From JBDSGC01 sp046594105 (GTDB lineage: Bacteria > Acidobacteriota > Thermoanaerobaculia > Gp7-AA8): 51,113 nt of DNA. The stretch spans positions 1-51,113 of the forward strand of contig JBKJQB010000038.1 of the NCBI GenBank assembly GCA_046594105.1. Reading direction: 5' to 3'. Made by a program: the position numbers and the translations under genes. Numbering within the stretch: position 1 is the first letter of the stretch; each line of letters opens with the position of its first letter. This document shows positions 17,180-24,399 of this stretch, one piece after another. The notes below the pieces were generated by a model. It was not told the DNA's origin and ran no database searches. It saw only the letters and a program-made list of their open reading frames with translations.

Positions 17180-18044
17180 CGAAGCGATCACCATTGACGG
17201 CGGCCACTTCCGGATCGAGGGACGCTCGCGCGCCGGTCATGAGACGTGGTTTCGTATTCGGGAGTGGAACGTCGGGTTCGACATCGGCCGCTGTCCCGAT
17301 GCCCTGGTGAGCGTTCCGCAAATTTTCATTTCCCACACCCATCTCGACCACAGCGTGGGCATCCCTTTCTATGCGGGACAGCGCCATCTCCAGCGCCTTT
17401 CCGGCGGAAAGATCTACGTTCCAGCGGAGACGGCTGGAGACGTTCGTGAGCTGCTGGCCGTTCATGGCCGGCTGACCGGGGGACCGTTTGACCAGGTGGA
17501 GATCGTCGGGCTGGCCGAGGGCGACGTGGTGAAGGTGCAGAAGACTCATGAGGTGCATGTGCATCGGGCCACTCACCGTGTGCCGGCCAACGCCTACGAG
17601 GTCGTGGAGATCCGGCACCGGCTGAAAGAGGAGTTGGGCAGCGAGCCGGAGGATGCGATTGCCGCGCGGGCCCGTGCCGGAGAGACGGTCTCCGAGGAAA
17701 TCCGGATCCCTCTGCTCTTCTACACCGGCGACACCGATCGGGAGATCTTCGAGCACAACCAGGCGATGTTCCGGGCGGAAGTCCTGCTCATGGAGTGCTC
17801 CTTTGTGATCGATGGTCATCAGGAGCGGGCAGCGCGCTATCGCCACATCCATTTCGACGATGTGGTGGAGGTGGCCGAGCGCTTCGAGAATCGACTGATC
17901 GTGCTCACGCACTTCAGCCGGCGTTATGCATCGAAGCAGATCCGCGAAGAGATCAGCCGGCGCTGCCCGGCAATCCTTCGCCATCGCATCCGGCTGCTGC
18001 TGGCCGATCCGGATCAGCGACTGGAGCACGCCGGTGCGTTGTGA
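17169..18044 (+). CDS. RNase Z-like MBL-fold hydrolase
   Basis: This 291-residue MBL-fold protein has the HxHxDH motif (SHTHLDHSVG), a GDT motif (FYTGDTDRE), an ECSF segment and the late HFSRRY, which matches the tRNase Z pattern HxSxRY. tRNase Z cuts 3' trailers from pre-tRNA. It is close to the short type of this family, but a different phosphodiesterase role is possible. GTG 17169 overlaps the end of the beta-lactamase gene (TGA at 17177-17179), suggesting coupled translation. A further GTG at 17139 is an alternative. Confidence 0.78.
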   Translation: MRTDEAITIDGGHFRIEGRSRAGHETWFRIREWNVGFDIGRCPDALVSVPQIFISHTHLDHSVGIPFYAGQRHLQRLSGGKIYVPAETAGDVRELLAVHGRLTGGPFDQVEIVGLAEGDVVKVQKTHEVHVHRATHRVPANAYEVVEIRHRLKEELGSEPEDAIAARARAGETVSEEIRIPLLFYTGDTDREIFEHNQAMFRAEVLLMECSFVIDGHQERAARYRHIHFDDVVEVAERFENRLIVLTHFSRRYASKQIREEISRRCPAILRHRIRLLLADPDQRLEHAGAL

Positions 18045-18159
18045 ACAGAGCGTAGAAGACCTGCGGTCAGGCGGCCGCTTCTGCGCGGCAGACCGATTTC
18101 AGGGATTCGCACCGAATTTGCAGTCGGCACTGAAGATTGAGAAAGGGCTCCCCGCACTG

Positions 18160-19686
18160 ATGCCGGTCCGCCGTACGCGTTTGTACGTTTCCACGATCCT
18201 CCTCCTGATCCTGACGATTCTGAGCGCTCCGCCGGCGGAGGCCGCGAAGCGTCGCCGCACCGCGCGCCGGGCACCGGTGCGGCGGGCAGCGGGGCCTCCG
18301 GCCGACGCGGCAGTGGGAGGGACTCTGGTCGAACGGCTTGCGTCGCTGGTCAACGGCACCGTGGCCCGCAGCTCGGAGGCGAGCATCCAGGTGGTGGAGG
18401 TCGACAGCGGCAACGTGCTGGTCGAGCACAATCCGCACACACCCCTCGCCCCCGCATCGAACATGAAGATTTTCACCACGGCCGCGGCCATCGACCTGCT
18501 CCATCCTGATTTTCCATTGACCACAACGGTCTATACGCGGGGCGCAGTCGATGCCAGCGGGTCCCTCAATGGCGATGTCAAGATCGTCGGGCACGGCGAC
18601 CCCACCATCGGCGGACGATTCAACGACGGCCACGCCACCGCAGTGTTCGACGAATGGGCCACCGACCTCAAACGCGCCGGCGTGAAGAGCGTGCGCGGGG
18701 ACCTCATCTTCGAGTACGGCTACATGGACACCGAGTACATCCATCCCACCTGGCCTGCAGACCAGCTGATCAACTGGTATGAGGCGCCCATCTCCGCCTT
18801 TTCCATGCAGGAAGGCTGCGTGGAAGTCCGGGTCAGCGCATCGAAAGCCGGAAAGCAGTGCGTGGTGCAGCTGGAGCCCCCTTCCTCGCTGCTCGCGGTC
18901 CAGAACTCCTGCGTGACCGGGCGCGGCATGCCCTTCATCACCCGGCTGAGGAACTCGAACACCATCATCGTCCGCGGGGGCGCCCCGCCGAACAAGGGAC
19001 CGACGCAGGTCTACGTGACGGTGGAGAGCCCCATCCAGTATTTCGCCTCGGTGGCCCACGAGACATTCGGGAGGAACGGGATCAACTTTCAGGGGAAGAT
19101 CGTGCTGGCTCCACGCGACGCGCGTTCCGACTGGAAGGCCGTGGCCCAGCACACCACGCCGCTCAACGTGGTGGTCTATGTGATCAACAAGAAGAGTCAG
19201 AACCACTACGCCGAGCAGTTGATCAAGATCATCGGGGCCGAACAGAAAAAGGAAGGAAGCTGGTCTGCCGGGAACGCCACCGTTACCGAGTGGCTTACCG
19301 GGAAGCTGGGGGTGCCTGCGGCCGAGTATCACCAGGCTGATGGCTCCGGGATGTCGCGTGACAACCGGGCCTCCGCCAACGCCTTCATCCATGTCCTTCG
19401 CTACATGTGGAAGAGCAAGGACCGCGAGGACTTCGTCAGCTCACTGCCGTATACCGGGGATCCCGACTCGAAGTTCGGTCACCGGTTGCGGACCCCGCCC
19501 TTCGCCCGCCAGGTCTACGCGAAGACCGGTTACATCGTCGGGGTGGTCGGCCTGTCCGGCTACGTGCATGGCGCGAGCGGAAAAATCTACGCGTTTTCGT
19601 TCATCTTCAACCGCTACCACGTGGGCGTCTACGCCGTGTACCGGCTGCAGGACGACATGCTCAAAGAGCTGATCAGGAACGGGTGA
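18160..19686 (+). CDS. dacB: D-alanyl-D-alanine carboxypeptidase/endopeptidase (PBP4 type)
   Basis: The 508-residue peptidase S13 protein cleaves terminal D-Ala or cross-links in periplasmic peptidoglycan. It has a signal sequence (about 8-29) followed by a very basic Arg-rich stretch (30-45). The SxxK motif is Ser100-Asn-Met-Lys103. The second motif lies in DGSGMSRDN and the third is KTG in YAKTGYIVG. The start at 18160 gives the signal peptide directly; the frame is open further upstream but there it overlaps the RNase Z-like gene. Third gene in a row with the beta-lactamase. Confidence 0.93.
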   Translation: MPVRRTRLYVSTILLLILTILSAPPAEAAKRRRTARRAPVRRAAGPPADAAVGGTLVERLASLVNGTVARSSEASIQVVEVDSGNVLVEHNPHTPLAPASNMKIFTTAAAIDLLHPDFPLTTTVYTRGAVDASGSLNGDVKIVGHGDPTIGGRFNDGHATAVFDEWATDLKRAGVKSVRGDLIFEYGYMDTEYIHPTWPADQLINWYEAPISAFSMQEGCVEVRVSASKAGKQCVVQLEPPSSLLAVQNSCVTGRGMPFITRLRNSNTIIVRGGAPPNKGPTQVYVTVESPIQYFASVAHETFGRNGINFQGKIVLAPRDARSDWKAVAQHTTPLNVVVYVINKKSQNHYAEQLIKIIGAEQKKEGSWSAGNATVTEWLTGKLGVPAAEYHQADGSGMSRDNRASANAFIHVLRYMWKSKDREDFVSSLPYTGDPDSKFGHRLRTPPFARQVYAKTGYIVGVVGLSGYVHGASGKIYAFSFIFNRYHVGVYAVYRLQDDMLKELIRNG

Positions 19687-19732
19687 GAAGCCGTTCACCG
19701 ATGAACTCGATGATTCCGGTCATCCTGAACTC

Positions 19733-19784
19733 GCAAGATTGTGGCGGACGCTTTGCGAACCAACGCCGCTGGCCGTGCCGGCTA
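19733..19784. repeat. Dispersed 3'-end repeat, form B, copy 2
   Basis: The copy reads ATTGTGGCGGACGCTTTGCG ... GCTGGCCGTGCCGGCTA, slightly degenerate. Its CTA end is the TAG stop codon of the minus-strand gene at 19782-20051. Confidence 0.82.
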
Positions 19785-20051
19785 TCCCTTGATTGGCAAC
19801 CGCTGGCTGGCCGGCGCGATCTGCAGAGTGAATACGCCGGTCGGATTGCGCAGGGTGGCCATCGCCTGGAAGCCGGGAAACTTCACCACCGCCCCGATGA
19901 CCTCGGCGGAGTGACCTGCCGCGAACCGGGACACCGCCTGGTCGATGCTGTCGGCATCCAGCGCGTGGAAAGTGACCGCGCCGGCAAGGTCGGTCACCGG
20001 CTGCCCGATTCCGTTGGTGAGGTGCCGCTGTTCGATGGTGAAGCGCATCAT
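19782..20051 (-). CDS. Small hypothetical protein, divergent from guaB
   Basis: An 89-residue frame begins MMRFTIEQRHLTN and contains a repeated alpha/beta-like pattern (AVTFHALDADSIDQAV, AEVIGAVVKFPGFQAMATL). No family is recognised. The balanced composition and the position divergent from guaB over a 75-bp gap support a real gene. The stop codon coincides with the edge of a dispersed repeat. Start at 20051 or one codon later. Confidence 0.55.
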   Translation of the reverse strand: MMRFTIEQRHLTNGIGQPVTDLAGAVTFHALDADSIDQAVSRFAAGHSAEVIGAVVKFPGFQAMATLRNPTGVFTLQIAPASQRLPIKG

Positions 20052-20077
20052 GGTCGTGGGTGCCGGTGCCCTTGCAA

Positions 20078-20106
20078 TTTCGATGCGCAGTGGCCTGTTT
20101 TATACT
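20078..20106 (+). promoter_or_regulatory. Possible guaB promoter
   Basis: TATACT (20101-20106) is a 5/6 match to the -10 consensus, 20 bases before the guaB start codon. At 17-base spacing the -35 region reads TTTCGA, a weak match. It sits in the gap shared with the divergent small gene. Confidence 0.35.
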
Positions 20107-20126
20107 CACTTCACGGGGGCTAGCCT

Positions 20127-21692
20127 ATGAGCGACGAGCGTGTACTCAGCGAGATTCCGGTCATTGGACGCATCGACCTTCATGAGATCGCGCGACGGGA
20201 GCCGCTCCCCTCGGACCGGTTTGCCGACCCCCTGGCTGTCGCGCTGACCTTCGATGACGTCCTGCTCAAGCCGGCAAAGTCCGACATCCATCCGAACTTC
20301 GTCGATGTCACCACCCGCCTCACCCGCGACATCCGCCTGAACATCCCCATTCTCTCTTCCGCCATGGACACGGTGACCGAGGCACGACTGGCCATCGCCA
20401 TGGCCCAGCAGGGCGGTTTGGGGGTCATCCACAAGAACATGCCCATCGCCGCGCAGGCCGAAGAAGTCGACAAGGTCAAACGCTCCGAGGCCGGCATGAT
20501 CGTCGACCCGGTCACCATGAGGCCCTGGCAGAAAATCTCGGAAGCGCTGCAGGTGATGGAGAAGTACAAGATCTCCGGCGTCCCGGTCACCGACGCCAAC
20601 GGCAAGCTGGTGGGCATTCTGACCAACCGCGACCTCCGTTTTGAGACCCGTTTCGACCTGCCCATCTCCGAGCGCATGACCAAAGACAGCCTGATCACTG
20701 TCCCGGTGGGAACGACATTGGAACAGGCCCGGGAAGTCCTTCACCAGCACCGGATCGAGAAGCTGCTCGTCGTCGACTCGAACGGGGATCTGAAGGGATT
20801 GATCACCGTCAAGGACATCCAGAAGGCCCGCCGGTATCCGCAGGCGGCCAAAGATCCCCTCGGCCGGCTTCGCGTCGGTGCGGCCATCGGCGTGGGCAAG
20901 GAGGGGCTCGATCGCGCGCGGGCACTGGTCGACGCGAAAGTCGACGTCGTGGTCATCGACTCCGCCCACGCCCACTCCGCCGGTGTGATGGAAGCGATCC
21001 GCCAGTTCAAGAAGCTCTTTCCCGGCACGCCGCTCATCGCCGGGAACGTGGCCACGTATGAAGGGGCACGCGACCTGATCGAGCTCGGCGTCGACGCCAT
21101 CAAGGTGGGCATCGGCCCGGGGTCCATCTGCACGACGCGGATGGTTGCCGGAGCGGGAGTGCCGCAGATCACCGCGGTGATGGAGTGCGCACGTGCCGCC
21201 GAGAAATTCGACATCCCCATCATCAGCGACGGCGGCATCAAATTCTCCGGCGACATCACCAAGGCGCTGGCGGCCGGTGCGAGCTGCGTGATGATCGGAT
21301 CGCTCTTTGCAGGAACGGATGAGGCGCCCGGCGAGACCATCCTTTATCAGGGCCGCACCTTCAAGGCCTACCGTGGGATGGGATCGATCGGAGCGATGCA
21401 GGCCGGATCGAAGGACCGCTACTTTCAGGAGGAGGCGGACGAAGTCGGCAAACTGGTTCCCGAGGGCATCGAAGGCAGAGTCCCGTACAAAGGATCGTTG
21501 TCGGCGATGGTTCCTCAACTCGTCGGCGGACTGCGCTCCGGAATGGGATTGACCGGATCCCAGAACGTGGAGGAATTGCGCACCAAGGCGCAATTCGTCC
21601 GCATCACCGCATCCGGCTTGCGTGAATCGCATGCCCACGACGTGATGATCACGAAGGAAGCGCCGAACTACCGTCTGGACACCACCGATTGA
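20127..21692 (+). CDS. guaB: Inosine-5'-monophosphate dehydrogenase
   Basis: GuaB oxidises IMP to XMP with NAD+, the first committed step of GMP synthesis. The 521-residue protein has the split TIM barrel with two CBS domains (about 125-180 and 185-240). The catalytic loop GIGPGSICTTR carries Cys335. Later motifs include SDGGIKFSGD, YRGMGS and the flap region GRVPYKGSL. The N-terminus has about 30 residues before the usual family start; these remain in frame after a plausible start at 20127. Single gene, followed after 25 bases by a small unknown gene. Confidence 0.97.
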   Translation: MSDERVLSEIPVIGRIDLHEIARREPLPSDRFADPLAVALTFDDVLLKPAKSDIHPNFVDVTTRLTRDIRLNIPILSSAMDTVTEARLAIAMAQQGGLGVIHKNMPIAAQAEEVDKVKRSEAGMIVDPVTMRPWQKISEALQVMEKYKISGVPVTDANGKLVGILTNRDLRFETRFDLPISERMTKDSLITVPVGTTLEQAREVLHQHRIEKLLVVDSNGDLKGLITVKDIQKARRYPQAAKDPLGRLRVGAAIGVGKEGLDRARALVDAKVDVVVIDSAHAHSAGVMEAIRQFKKLFPGTPLIAGNVATYEGARDLIELGVDAIKVGIGPGSICTTRMVAGAGVPQITAVMECARAAEKFDIPIISDGGIKFSGDITKALAAGASCVMIGSLFAGTDEAPGETILYQGRTFKAYRGMGSIGAMQAGSKDRYFQEEADEVGKLVPEGIEGRVPYKGSLSAMVPQLVGGLRSGMGLTGSQNVEELRTKAQFVRITASGLRESHAHDVMITKEAPNYRLDTTD

Positions 21693-21717
21693 CGACCTCA
21701 GGCACGGACCAGCAGAC

Positions 21718-22137
21718 ATGACCGAACCGGAGATCGACGACTTTTTCATCACCCTTCGCCAGGACGGCGACGGCGGAAAGCATCTCTACTTTGTGAGTCG
21801 GGGGCGGGGAGTGCTGGCCGGATTTCCGTTCTGGGACCACGCCGATCGCGACCTGCGACACTTCACACTGGAGGACGTGCCCTTCGGGACTGAGGAACGC
21901 CCCTTCCAGGATGAGGACGAGTCCTGGCGGATCTTGATCTTTCAGCGCGATCAGCAGGTGGTGGTCTGGGAGGGAGATGACCCTTCCAGCGAGATCTATT
22001 CGCGAACGTTTCAGCTGGATGCGGACCGTTACTGGTCGGCATGGTCCGAGGTGATTGCGGAGTTTCACCCGGTGCAGTCGCTCGAGGAAGTCCTGGCCAG
22101 CCGGGCGCTGGCGGAAGACACCACGCCTCCGTCCTGA
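21718..22137 (+). CDS. Acidic hypothetical protein downstream of guaB
   Basis: This 139-residue, strongly acidic protein (many Asp/Glu, DEDESWRILIFQRD) has no signal peptide and no recognised family. It follows guaB with a 25-base gap and may be co-transcribed. The composition looks like a genuine soluble protein with several Trp and Phe residues. Its TGA stop (22135-22137) is also the first three bases of a dispersed repeat. Confidence 0.65.
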   Translation: MTEPEIDDFFITLRQDGDGGKHLYFVSRGRGVLAGFPFWDHADRDLRHFTLEDVPFGTEERPFQDEDESWRILIFQRDQQVVVWEGDDPSSEIYSRTFQLDADRYWSAWSEVIAEFHPVQSLEEVLASRALAEDTTPPS

Positions 22138-22192
22138 GGCCGGCTCGGCCGGCGGCGTTGGTTCGCAAAGCGTCCGCCACGATTTTCGCCTC
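22135..22192. repeat. Dispersed 3'-end repeat, form B, copy 3 (inverted)
   Basis: The copy starts TGAGGCCGGCTCGGCCGG and ends CCACGATTTTCGCCTC, the reverse complement of the copies at 14251 and 46227. The first TGA is the stop codon of the upstream plus-strand gene. Confidence 0.87.
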
Positions 22193-22254
22193 AGCCCGCG
22201 TTCACTCGGTCACCTTTGAGTTTTTCTCTCGGTTAGAAGGTTATTCCTACTAGT

Positions 22255-22270
22255 TGGCACACTGATTGAG
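22255..22270 (+). promoter_or_regulatory. Weak -24/-12-like match before the BON-domain gene
   Basis: TGGCACACTGATTGAG has a perfect TGGCAC and correctly spaced TTG, but the -12 GC is replaced by GA. It shares the form TGGCACA-N4-TTG with 12217-12232. A sigma-54 role is doubtful. Confidence 0.2.
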
Positions 22271-22293
22271 TCTAAGACAGCAGAGGATCGACC

Positions 22294-22848
22294 ATGACCA
22301 AGAAACAATCCCTGACCATCAGCGCAATCGCCGTTACCGGAATCACTGCCTCAGCCGTATGGATGGTTGTCCAGCACTCCGGTACCGGGCAGACCGGCTC
22401 CCGCAGTGCTGCTCGTGCTGAAATGATGGCTCCGGCCCCTGCGCCGGCCCCCGACCCCTCCTCGGTCGAGTCCGCCATCCAGAAGGAAAATCTTCCCATC
22501 GCCGGACTTTCGGTCCGTTCGGTGGGCCCGATCGTCATCCTTCGTGGGAATGGAAACGCTGAGTCCGCTGCCAAGGCGGAGCTCGTCGCCAAGTCGATGG
22601 GTTGCACGCGGGTAGCGAACCTGATCAAAGCAGAGAAGGGAACCAACGACGAGAACATCCGTCGGGAGGCGGAACGTCAGCTTGCCAACACACGCGCCCT
22701 CGATGGCTGCACCCTCCGTGTCAGCTGCCAGAATGGCATTCTGCGAGTCAGCGGCAACGTGCAGTCTGAACTCCAGAAGGACACAGCGCGGATGGTGCTC
22801 AAAGGCGTAGGAGCGAAGGAAGTCCGCATCGATCTCTCCGGCGTCTAA
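22294..22848 (+). CDS. BON-domain periplasmic or membrane-anchored protein
   Basis: The 184-residue protein has an N-terminal hydrophobic segment (about 8-27), an Ala/Pro-rich linker (MMAPAPAPAPDPSS) and two BON-like modules. The second module contains LRVSCQNGILRVSGNVQSE. BON domains are usually periplasmic and bind lipids or stabilise the outer membrane. The N-terminal helix could be a membrane anchor rather than a cleaved signal. A hairpin terminator follows 18 bases after the stop, so this is a single-gene unit. Confidence 0.75.
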   Translation: MTKKQSLTISAIAVTGITASAVWMVVQHSGTGQTGSRSAARAEMMAPAPAPAPDPSSVESAIQKENLPIAGLSVRSVGPIVILRGNGNAESAAKAELVAKSMGCTRVANLIKAEKGTNDENIRREAERQLANTRALDGCTLRVSCQNGILRVSGNVQSELQKDTARMVLKGVGAKEVRIDLSGV

Positions 22849-22866
22849 AATCTCACTCAACGATCG

Positions 22867-22898
22867 AAAAGGCCGGACGCGAGTCCGGCCTTTTGTTT
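22867..22898 (+). terminator. Rho-independent terminator after the BON-domain gene
   Basis: A 12-bp stem, AAAAGGCCGGAC with GTCCGGCCTTTT around a GCGA loop, is followed by GTTTT. The A-run makes it potentially bidirectional. Confidence 0.93.
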
Positions 22899-22915
22899 TG
22901 CAGCAGCCGGCCACG

Positions 22916-22944
22916 AAAAAAGGGGCAGCCTCGCGGCTGCCCCT
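22916..22944 (-). terminator. Rho-independent terminator after the cold-shock gene
   Basis: On the minus strand a 10-bp stem, AGGGGCAGCC with GGCTGCCCCT around a four-base loop, is followed by a run of T (A-run 22916-22920 on the plus strand). Confidence 0.92.
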
Positions 22945-22969
22945 GGGGTGGTGGATGAGATTGAGCTGA

Positions 22970-23176
22970 TTACGCGAGCTGAACGTTGGTCGCCTGCAGA
23001 CCTTTCGGTCCACGGGTCACTTCGAACTCAACTGCTGCGCCTTCGGCCAGGGTGCGAAAGCCATTGCCCTGGATTGCCGAGAAGTGCACAAACACGTCCT
23101 CGCCGTCCTCGGTGGTGATGAATCCGAAGCCCTTGGCGTCGTTGAACCACTTTACGGTACCGTTTTTCTTGTCCAT
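22970..23176 (-). CDS. Cold-shock (CspA-type) protein
   Basis: This 68-residue nucleic-acid-binding protein has the single cold-shock domain. The RNP1 motif reads KGFGFITTEDG and RNP2 reads VFVHFSAI. It acts as an RNA chaperone in the cytoplasm. The ribosome binding site AAGGAG lies about nine bases before the ATG. The start faces a roughly 300-base gap, divergent from the phosphoesterase gene, and a long 5' leader, common in csp genes, would fit there. Confidence 0.96.
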   Translation of the reverse strand: MDKKNGTVKWFNDAKGFGFITTEDGEDVFVHFSAIQGNGFRTLAEGAAVEFEVTRGPKGLQATNVQLA

Positions 23177-23472
23177 GATGAATCTCCTTTCCGTGCTGCC
23201 AGGAGATCGAAACTTTGTTCTTCTCTCTTAGGCAAACAGCGTAGTCGTCGAGCCCAACGAGGCCTCCTCACATCATTATTCCGGGTTTTTCCACGATTTT
23301 TGGTCGGGAGCAAGTTCAGGACGAGACAGCAGCGGCGACCTCAGCGATAGCGGTGAGCTCCTCTTGCGGCGCGTGGGTCATGCCGGCAGGTTCGATCCTG
23401 CCGCGCATCCGGCACGAAGGTGACGAATTGTACGAGCAGAACAACCGGGACGTCTGTGAGAAGCTTCGCGTG
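23177..23472. other. Divergent intergenic region, csp and phosphoesterase genes
   Basis: This 296-base gap holds the csp ribosome binding site and leader (a purine-rich stretch near 23205-23230 on the minus strand) and the upstream region of the phosphoesterase gene. A frame open from 23353 on the plus strand could extend that gene by 40 codons, but it lacks a signal-peptide start. I see no clear hairpin or RNA gene. Confidence 0.5.
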
Positions 23473-24351
23473 ATGACCATCTCTGAACTCGCAAGACGCG
23501 CTCTGGCAACCACCGCCCTCCTGATGACGGCCTGCGCGACGGCCACGTCGGTCCCGGCGAAGAACGAGGTGGCCGCCTTCATCAAGCCGGATGTCCAGCA
23601 CGTGATCGTGGTGGTGCTGGAAAACAAGAACGCGGACGACGCGCGACGGCAGCCCTTCCTGGCTCGCATCGCCAGCGAGGGAGCGCTGCTCGATTCCTAT
23701 TACGGCGTCGCCCATCCCTCCCAGCCGAACTATGTGGCCTTGATCTCCGGCTCCTTCGCCGGCGTTGCCGGAAACGGCAACGTCACCCTCGACCGCCCAC
23801 ACCTCGGCGACACCTTGACCCGGGCGGGCGTGACCTGGAAGTCGTACGCCGAGGGATATCCAGGCGGGTGCAGCCTGGTCAAGACGAGCGGCAAGTACGC
23901 GCGAAAGCACGAGCCTTTTCTCAGCTTCGCCAACGTGCAACGGAACGACGGAGGGATGTGCGAGCACATCGTCAATGCCGATCGCTTCTTCGAGGATGTG
24001 AAGGGCGGAACTCTGCCGCGTTTCTCGCTGTTCATCCCCGATCTCGATCACGACGCGCACGACCAGCCGCTGGCGTTCGCCGATCAGTGGCTGAGCCAGA
24101 CCTTCGGCCCGATGATGACGGACGACTTCCGCCGTTCCACGCTGCTGATTGTGACGTTCGATGAGGCTGATGGCCACACCCGCCCCAATCACGTCTACAC
24201 GGCGCTGTGGGGAGCGGGCGTGCGACCCGGCTCGGTCTCCCACGACGTGTACGACCACTACGATCTGCTGCGAACCATCGAGGCGATCTTCGGCCTCGCG
24301 CCGCTGGAGACTGCGTCGCCATCTCGCCCCATCTCCGGCATCTGGAAGTGA
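23473..24351 (+). CDS. Phosphoesterase-family (acid phosphatase-like) lipoprotein
   Basis: The 292-residue protein belongs to the phosphoesterase family that includes acid phosphatase AcpA and phospholipase C. It has a metal-site start (VQHVIVVVLENKN), SYYGVAHPSQPNYVALISG, a middle IPDLDHDAHD and a late TFDEADGHTRPNHV. The N-terminus (ARRALATTALLMTAC) resembles a lipoprotein signal with Cys as the first mature residue, so an outer- or inner-membrane lipoprotein is likely. The substrate is unknown. ATG 23473 is preferred because the signal begins there. Confidence 0.85.
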   Translation: MTISELARRALATTALLMTACATATSVPAKNEVAAFIKPDVQHVIVVVLENKNADDARRQPFLARIASEGALLDSYYGVAHPSQPNYVALISGSFAGVAGNGNVTLDRPHLGDTLTRAGVTWKSYAEGYPGGCSLVKTSGKYARKHEPFLSFANVQRNDGGMCEHIVNADRFFEDVKGGTLPRFSLFIPDLDHDAHDQPLAFADQWLSQTFGPMMTDDFRRSTLLIVTFDEADGHTRPNHVYTALWGAGVRPGSVSHDVYDHYDLLRTIEAIFGLAPLETASPSRPISGIWK

Positions 24352-24399
24352 ACAGCGGGAAATGAGCGCGGCAGCGGTCGGCGTATAGTCGGAGCACCC

